Assembly: GCA_041398245.1 (NCBI GenBank)
Contig: JAWKVC010000004.1
Location: 168,788-232,787, forward strand
Direction of reading: 5' to 3'
DNA: 64,000 nt
From: UBA7672 sp041398245
GTDB taxonomy: Bacteria > Pseudomonadota > Alphaproteobacteria > Caulobacterales > Hyphomonadaceae
A program made the position numbers and the translations under genes. A model generated the notes under the pieces. That model was not told the origin of the DNA, did no database searches, and saw only the letters and a program-made list of their open reading frames with translations. Of the stretch, positions 59,163-64,000 are shown piece by piece. Every line of letters begins with the position of its first letter. Position 1 is the stretch's first letter.

Positions 59163-59800
59163 TGCTTGTTCTGGGAATCAACACGGTGGCCGACGCCTGC
59201 GAGGCGGCGCTCGTCGACGGCGCGCGCGTGGTCGGCGACGTGTCCGAGCCGATGACGCAGGGCCATGATGCGCGGCTTGCGCCTGTCGTCGACAGGCTGA
59301 TGCGCGAGGCCGGGCAGGATTTTTCGAAACTCGATCGGGTTGCGGTGATTGTGGGGCCGGGGTCGTTCACCGGCGTGCGCGTCGGCGTCTCGTTCGCGCG
59401 CGCGCTGGCGCTGGCGCTGGACATCCCGGCCGTGGGTGTATCGAGCCTCGAAGCGCTGGATCATCTTCCGCCGACCGGCGCGGCGCTGGGCGTGCTGGCT
59501 GCGAAGCGCCGCCCGCCCCAGCGCAGCTGGTGGGTACAGCAACTCAGGGATGGCCGCGGCGTGGCTGCGCCGGATGAGATGGAAGAGGCGGGCATTATCG
59601 CGCTGGCGGGCGAGACAGGCGTGGTTTGCGGTCAGGTCGAGGGCCTGACGGTCTCCGCGACACGCATCGTGCCGGCAAGACCCAGCGCCCGCGCGTCGGC
59701 CCTGTTCGCGGCGCGGCTGGCGGCCGATGATCTGCCGGCGGCGCGCCCCGTCTATGTGCGGGAGCCCGACGCTGCTCCGATGCGACCGGTTCGCACATGA
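59162..59800 (+). CDS. tsaB: tRNA t6A synthesis protein TsaB
   Basis: A 212-residue ASKHA-fold partner of TsaD in forming N6-threonylcarbamoyladenosine on tRNA. LVLGINTVADACEAAL begins the protein, and VIVGPGSFTGVRVGVSFARALALAL is the hallmark. Its ATG overlaps the upstream stop by one base and its stop overlaps the rimI start, as in many alphaproteobacteria. Confidence 0.92.
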   Translation: MLVLGINTVADACEAALVDGARVVGDVSEPMTQGHDARLAPVVDRLMREAGQDFSKLDRVAVIVGPGSFTGVRVGVSFARALALALDIPAVGVSSLEALDHLPPTGAALGVLAAKRRPPQRSWWVQQLRDGRGVAAPDEMEEAGIIALAGETGVVCGQVEGLTVSATRIVPARPSARASALFAARLAADDLPAARPVYVREPDAAPMRPVRT

Positions 59801-60264
59801 TAACCCGCCTTGCCCGGTCCGCTGATGCACTGGACCTCTCCCGGCTGCATACGGCGTCCTTTCGCGAAGGCTGGACCGAAGACGACTTCGTCACCTGGCT
59901 GGGACGCGACGCGGCCATCGCGGTCGTGGCGGAAGAGGGAGGCGATGTCGTCGCCTTCGGGCTTGCGCTTGCGGCAGGCGAGGATGCGGAACTGCTGACC
60001 ATCGCCACGCGGCCGGACCTGCGCGGCAAGGGCCTTGGCCGCCGGATCATGCGCGCGCTGGACGAAGAGGCGATGCGGCGCGGGCTCCAGCGCTGGGTTC
60101 TGGAGGTCGCCCGGAACAATCTTGCCGCCTTACGGCTCTATTCATCGGAGGGATTCGTGGAAATCGGCGTGCGGAAAGCCTATTATCCGGACGAGACCGG
60201 ACGGATCGACGCTCTGGTGATGTCCCGGCCTGTCACACCCCAAGGTGGACAGGTTCGCGCCTGA
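59797..60264 (+). CDS. rimI: Ribosomal protein S18 alanine N-acetyltransferase
   Basis: A 155-residue GNAT enzyme. The acetyl-CoA loop is TRPDLRGKGLGRRIM, followed by LEVARNNLAALRLYSSEGFVEIGVRKAYY, which is typical of RimI. Placement between tsaB and fur is the standard alphaproteobacterial arrangement. Confidence 0.9.
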   Translation: MITRLARSADALDLSRLHTASFREGWTEDDFVTWLGRDAAIAVVAEEGGDVVAFGLALAAGEDAELLTIATRPDLRGKGLGRRIMRALDEEAMRRGLQRWVLEVARNNLAALRLYSSEGFVEIGVRKAYYPDETGRIDALVMSRPVTPQGGQVRA

Positions 60265-60315
60265 CCCGCATATGTCCGTCCAGCACACCAGCCTTTCGAG
60301 GGGGCGGGCAGAGGA

Positions 60316-60735
60316 ATGTCGATGATCGAACAAAGATGTGTCGAGAAGGGGCTCCGGATGACCGAGCAGCGCCGCGTGATCGCGCGCGTGCTGTCGCAGG
60401 CGTCTGACCACCCCGACGCCGAGGAGCTGCACCGCCGTGCGGCGGCGATCGATTCCAACATCTCGCTGGCGACCGTCTATCGCACTGTGAAGCTGTTCGA
60501 GGATTCCGGCATCATCGAGCGGCACGACTTCCGCGATGGCCGCTCGCGCTATGAGGAAGCGCCGGAAGAACACCATGACCATCTGATCGACGCCAAGACC
60601 GGCAAGGTGGTGGAGTTCAAGTCCGACGAGATCGAGAAGCTGCAGGTCGAGATCGCGCGCAAGCTTGGCTATCGCCTGGTCGATCATCGCCTCGAACTCT
60701 ATGGCGTGCCGCTCAGCGAGGACGAGAAGAAGTAA
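60316..60735 (+). CDS. fur: Fur-family metal-dependent regulator
   Basis: A 139-residue regulator. The winged helix includes GLRMTEQRRVIARVL and SLATVYRTVKLFEDSGIIER; the metal site is in EEAPEEHHDHLIDAKTGKVVEF. The CxxC of enterobacterial Fur is replaced by DAKTG, as in alphaproteobacterial Fur/Mur proteins, so iron versus manganese response cannot be decided by sequence. ATGs at 60316 and 60322 are both possible. Confidence 0.9.
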   Translation: MSMIEQRCVEKGLRMTEQRRVIARVLSQASDHPDAEELHRRAAAIDSNISLATVYRTVKLFEDSGIIERHDFRDGRSRYEEAPEEHHDHLIDAKTGKVVEFKSDEIEKLQVEIARKLGYRLVDHRLELYGVPLSEDEKK

Positions 60736-62106
60736 GTGGCCGACGCCAGGTCTCCCACCAAGGGCTTGTTCATCAAGACCTACGGCTGCCAGATGAATGT
60801 CTACGACTCCGAAAGGATGCGGGACGTGCTGGCCCCGCTTGGCTATGCGCCGGTCGATGCGCCGGAACAGGCCGATCTGGTGGTGCTCAACACCTGCCAC
60901 ATCCGCGAGAAGGCGACCGAGAAGGTGTTCTCCGAGCTGGGGCGCCTCAAGGAGATGAAGCAGGAGTCCGGCGGAGCCATGCGCATCGCCGTCGCGGGCT
61001 GCGTCGCGCAGGCCGAGGGCGAGGAGATCATGCGCCGCCAACCGGCGGTCGACATGGTGGTGGGGCCGCAGGCCTATCATCGTCTGCCGGAAATGATTGC
61101 GCGGCTCGCGCGCAAGACGGGCGATATTCTCGAAACCGATTTTGCCGCCGATGAGAAATTCGATGCGCTGCCGAAGTCGCGGGAAGTGGAGGGAACCTCG
61201 GCCTTCCTGTCCGTGCAGGAAGGTTGCGACAAGTTCTGCTCGTTCTGTGTCGTTCCCTATACGCGCGGCGCGGAGTATTCGCGCGGCGTCGACGCCATCA
61301 TCGCCGAGGCGCGTGAACTGGCGCGCAAGGGCGTCCGTGAGATCGTGCTGATCGGGCAGAATGTGAACGCCTGGCATGGCGCGGCGCCGGCGCATGATCC
61401 CAAGGGCGGCGAGTGGGGTCTGGGTAATCTCATCCGTCACGTCGCAAAGATCGGCGGCGTTGAGCGGATCCGTTACACGACCTCGCATCCGTCCGACATG
61501 GCCGACGACCTGATCGAGGCGCATCGCGATGTCGAACAGCTCTCGCCCTTCCTGCACCTGCCGGTGCAGTCGGGATCGGATCGCATCCTCAAGGCGATGA
61601 ACCGCAAGCACGCGGCTGCCGACTATCTTCGCATTGTCGAACGCGTCCGCGCCGCGCGGCCCGACATTGCGCTGGCGTCGGATTTCATTGTTGGATTCCC
61701 GGGTGAAACGGACAGGGATTTCGAGGACACGCTAGCGCTGGTGAAAGCGGTCGGTTTCGCGCAGGCCTATTCGTTCAAATACTCGCCGCGGCCGGGAACG
61801 CCCGCAGCCGGCATGCAACTGCAGGTCGAGGAAGCCGTGAAGGAAGAGCGGCTAGCGCGACTGCAACAGCTGATCGGCGATCAGGCCCGGGCCTTCAACC
61901 GCGCCACGATCGGCAAGCGCGTGAAGGTGCTGTTCTCGCGGCAGGGCAAGCGGGAACGGCAGGCGCTGGGCTATTCGCCATGGATGCAGTCCGTGCATGT
62001 CGATGACGGCGCGCATCTCGCCAACAGCATGGCCGAGGTCGAGATCGTTGATGCGACCATGGCGAGCCTGACGGGCCGCCTTGTTGAAGCTGCGGCGCCC
62101 GCATGA
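60736..62106 (+). CDS. miaB: tRNA-2-methylthio-N6-dimethylallyladenosine synthase
   Basis: A 456-residue radical-SAM methylthiotransferase. The N-terminal domain has three Cys (KTYGCQMN, LNTCHIR and VAGCVAQ); the radical-SAM cluster motif is GCDKFCSFCVVPYTRG; a TRAM domain ends the protein. It starts at GTG 60736 directly after the fur stop, and its stop overlaps phoH. Confidence 0.96.
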   Translation: MADARSPTKGLFIKTYGCQMNVYDSERMRDVLAPLGYAPVDAPEQADLVVLNTCHIREKATEKVFSELGRLKEMKQESGGAMRIAVAGCVAQAEGEEIMRRQPAVDMVVGPQAYHRLPEMIARLARKTGDILETDFAADEKFDALPKSREVEGTSAFLSVQEGCDKFCSFCVVPYTRGAEYSRGVDAIIAEARELARKGVREIVLIGQNVNAWHGAAPAHDPKGGEWGLGNLIRHVAKIGGVERIRYTTSHPSDMADDLIEAHRDVEQLSPFLHLPVQSGSDRILKAMNRKHAAADYLRIVERVRAARPDIALASDFIVGFPGETDRDFEDTLALVKAVGFAQAYSFKYSPRPGTPAAGMQLQVEEAVKEERLARLQQLIGDQARAFNRATIGKRVKVLFSRQGKRERQALGYSPWMQSVHVDDGAHLANSMAEVEIVDATMASLTGRLVEAAAPA

Positions 62107-63116
62107 GCGACCGGCAGAAGTCCCCGCGCGGCATGAGATACACGGTTCCGGTCGCAAGCCAGCAGCAGCTGCGCGACCTGTGCGGGCCGGCGCATTCGCA
62201 CCTGCAACTCCTCGAACACGCCTTTTCCGATGACGGCGTGCGCATCGACAGCCAGTCGGAAGAAAGCCAGCTGGTCGTCACAGGCCATGGCGATGGCGCG
62301 CGGTTGGCGGCTGATGCGCTCAAGGCGTTTGCGCAACGCATCGCCAACGGCGCAGAGGCGACGGCGGCGGAGCTGGAAGCGGCGATCAAGCTGACGGCGG
62401 CCAATCAAGCGGCGAGCGGACTTGCGGATACGATCATGGGCCTGCGCCGGCCGGTGATGGCGCAGACGCCCGGCCAGCGCTCCTATGTCGCCAAGCTGCA
62501 GCGCGATGATCTTGGTCTGATCTTCGGCGTGGGGCCGGCGGGCACGGGCAAGACCTATCTCGCGGTTGCTGCGGGCGCCGCTGAACTCAAGGCCGGTAAG
62601 CGCGAGCGGCTTGTGGTTGCGCGGCCGGCGGTCGAGGCGGGCGAGAAGCTTGGCTTTCTTCCCGGCGCGCTTGAGGAAAAAGTCGATCCCTACATGCTGC
62701 CGATCTGGGATGCGCTCAACGAGTGTCTCGGCGCGCAGGAAGTCGACCGCCGCAAGGAGCGCCGCGAGATCGAGGTCGCGCCGCTTGCCTTCATGCGCGG
62801 CCGTACGCTGAAGAACGCCTTCGTCATCATCGACGAAGCGCAGAACGCGACCGTGCCGCAGATGAAGATGGTGCTGACGCGCCTCGGCCGCGGCTCGCGC
62901 ATGGTGGTGACGGGCGATCCCTCGCAGACCGACCTGCCGGGCGGCGTGAAGTCCGGCCTTGGCCATGCGATCGGCATTCTCAGGGGCGTGAAGGGCGTGG
63001 CGCTCGAAGAACTCACCAAGGCCGATGTGGTGCGTCACGAACTCGTCGGCAGGATTATCGACGCCTACGACAAGGATGCCGCGAGCAGCGCGCAGAGGGG
63101 CGCGTCGCGAAAGTGA
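62103..63116 (+). CDS. phoH: PhoH-family ATPase
   Basis: A 337-residue PhoH/YbeZ protein. Walker A is GPAGTGKTYLAVAAGA, Walker B is FVIIDEAQNATVPQMK, and GDPSQTDLPGGVKSGL is typical of the family. It probably assists YbeY in rRNA handling. ATGA overlap with miaB and GTGA overlap with ybeY. Confidence 0.94.
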   Translation: MSDRQKSPRGMRYTVPVASQQQLRDLCGPAHSHLQLLEHAFSDDGVRIDSQSEESQLVVTGHGDGARLAADALKAFAQRIANGAEATAAELEAAIKLTAANQAASGLADTIMGLRRPVMAQTPGQRSYVAKLQRDDLGLIFGVGPAGTGKTYLAVAAGAAELKAGKRERLVVARPAVEAGEKLGFLPGALEEKVDPYMLPIWDALNECLGAQEVDRRKERREIEVAPLAFMRGRTLKNAFVIIDEAQNATVPQMKMVLTRLGRGSRMVVTGDPSQTDLPGGVKSGLGHAIGILRGVKGVALEELTKADVVRHELVGRIIDAYDKDAASSAQRGASRK

Positions 63117-63616
63117 GCAGCGGCTCCACAGGGCTTTCGATCGATTTGCGCGTGGCGGATGAGCGCTGGGCCGTTCTGGGCGATTGCGATCACTTCGCGG
63201 CGCATGTGCTCGGGATCGCCGCGGGTCGCCTGCCGGCGGCCGGGGAGGCGGCGATCCTGCTGACCGACGATGCGGAGATGCGTGCCCTCAACAAGCAATG
63301 GCGGAATATCGACAAGGCGACCGATGTGCTGTCGTTTCCGGGAGAGGGCCCGGAAATTCCTGGCCAGCCTCAATATCTTGGGGACATTGCCATCGGTTAC
63401 GACACGGCGCTTCGCGACGCCGAGGCCATGGGCAGACCGTTCGAGGCGCATATCGCGCATCTGCTGATTCATGGTTTCCTGCACCTGATGGGTTATGATC
63501 ACATCGAACCGGAAGACGCTAAGGTGATGGAGCCTCTGGAAGCCGAAATCCTCGCGGGCCTGGGCTGGCCGGATCCCTATGCGACTGGCCCCTACGCCGG
63601 AAACGGGGAGACCTGA
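63113..63616 (+). CDS. ybeY: Endoribonuclease YbeY
   Basis: A 167-residue zinc-dependent RNase involved in 16S rRNA maturation and ribosome quality control. The metal-binding motif HGFLHLMGYDH is complete, and LNKQWRNIDKATDVLSFP is present. The start is the GTG at 63113 overlapping the phoH stop; later in-frame ATGs would cut into the fold. Confidence 0.94.
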   Translation: MSSGSTGLSIDLRVADERWAVLGDCDHFAAHVLGIAAGRLPAAGEAAILLTDDAEMRALNKQWRNIDKATDVLSFPGEGPEIPGQPQYLGDIAIGYDTALRDAEAMGRPFEAHIAHLLIHGFLHLMGYDHIEPEDAKVMEPLEAEILAGLGWPDPYATGPYAGNGET

Positions 63617-63619
63617 GCC

Positions 63620-64000
63620 TTGCCGAACGACGGAGATCCTCCGCAACGAACCTCGCTGCGTCAGCGGCTCGCCCGCCTGATCGCCGGCGAGCCCGAGACA
63701 GAGGTCGTGACTGTCTCGCCGGCTGAGGCGCCGGCGGCGATCCGCCTGCGCCTCAAGGAATTCGAGACCGCCAATGTCGGCGACGTGATGACGTCGCGCG
63801 TCGACATCGCTGCTGTCTCGATCGACGCCACGCTGGGCGAGGTGCTGGACATCTTCGCGAAGGAAGCCCATTCGCGCATGCCCGTCTATCGCGAGTCGCT
63901 CGACGAGCCTCTGGGCTTCATCCACATCAAGGACGTTGTCGCCGAAGGCGTGCGGCAGGGCTGGGCGACGGAGACGATGACATCGCGTCCGCTTGAGCGG
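63620..64000 (+). CDS. CorC/HlyC-family CBS-domain protein (5' part only)
   Basis: The first 127 codons of a gene that runs off the window. Translation from TTG 63620 gives a basic N-terminus, then FETANVGDVMTSRVDIAAVSID and the start of a CBS pair (FAKEAHSRMPVYRESLDEPLGFIHIKDVV). This matches the CorC-type protein encoded after ybeY in most proteobacteria. Linked to magnesium/cobalt efflux in some species; precise role open. Confidence 0.85.
   Translation, partial: MPNDGDPPQRTSLRQRLARLIAGEPETEVVTVSPAEAPAAIRLRLKEFETANVGDVMTSRVDIAAVSIDATLGEVLDIFAKEAHSRMPVYRESLDEPLGFIHIKDVVAEGVRQGWATETMTSRPLER

Overview
The window is a GC-rich (roughly two-thirds G+C by eye) chromosomal segment of an alphaproteobacterium. 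The hemE / PEP-synthase-regulator junction with a perfect CtrA box, and the clusters ppsR-maf-aroE-coaE-dnaQ-secB, hisBH-A-F-E with hslVU nearby, tsaB-rimI-fur-miaB-phoH-ybeY-corC, dnaKJ and glnD-murJ-trpS, point to Caulobacterales, most likely a Hyphomonadaceae-like lineage. That placement is inference from gene order and regulatory sites. No tRNA, rRNA, CRISPR array, transposase or integrase was seen.

Layout. 1-2673: leftward haem operon hemE-hemH-hemJ. 2674-3064: probable chromosome origin, in the same place as Caulobacter Cori. 3065-7177: ppsR-maf-aroE-coaE-dnaQ with overlapping starts, then convergent secB. 7340-12144: Tim44-like and Smr proteins, a TPR lipoprotein, a ClC transporter and a GNAT enzyme. 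12150-19956: histidine genes hisE, hisF, hisA, hisH and hisB, interrupted between hisF and hisA by an esterase, a DUF1127-like peptide, an endonuclease/phosphatase-fold protein and a GH172-like lipoprotein. 20097-24119: an EAL phosphodiesterase with a degenerate GGDEF domain and a TIR-TolB-like-TPR protein. 24339-27569: hslV, a membrane-protein gene and hslU, all carrying many small frameshifts that the rest of the window lacks. 27584-36292: mixed accessory and housekeeping genes (HxlR regulator with a divergent SDR operon, nth, DUF2244, gloA, hydrolases, an amidase with a Lys/Pro tail). 36486-47769: dapB, dnaJ, dnaK (with a textbook sigma-32 promoter), alkB, maeB and mutS. 47770-48435: a sigma-54 promoter driving two tandem paralogous small membrane peptides, closed by a strong terminator. 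48446-64000: nadR-pnuC, glnD, murJ, trpS, a copper chaperone, Nfu, a nitroreductase, then tsaB through ybeY and the start of a CorC-like gene.

The most unusual element is the 0.5-kb unit at 47913-48435. A canonical -24/-12 promoter is followed by two 41-43-residue single-helix peptides that begin identically and share their leader sequence, and then by an 11-bp-stem terminator. I recognise no described family. The other point to settle before using this annotation is the frameshift cluster across hslV-hslU: stitched frames restore conserved protein, so either the assembly is locally wrong or the protease operon is decaying.
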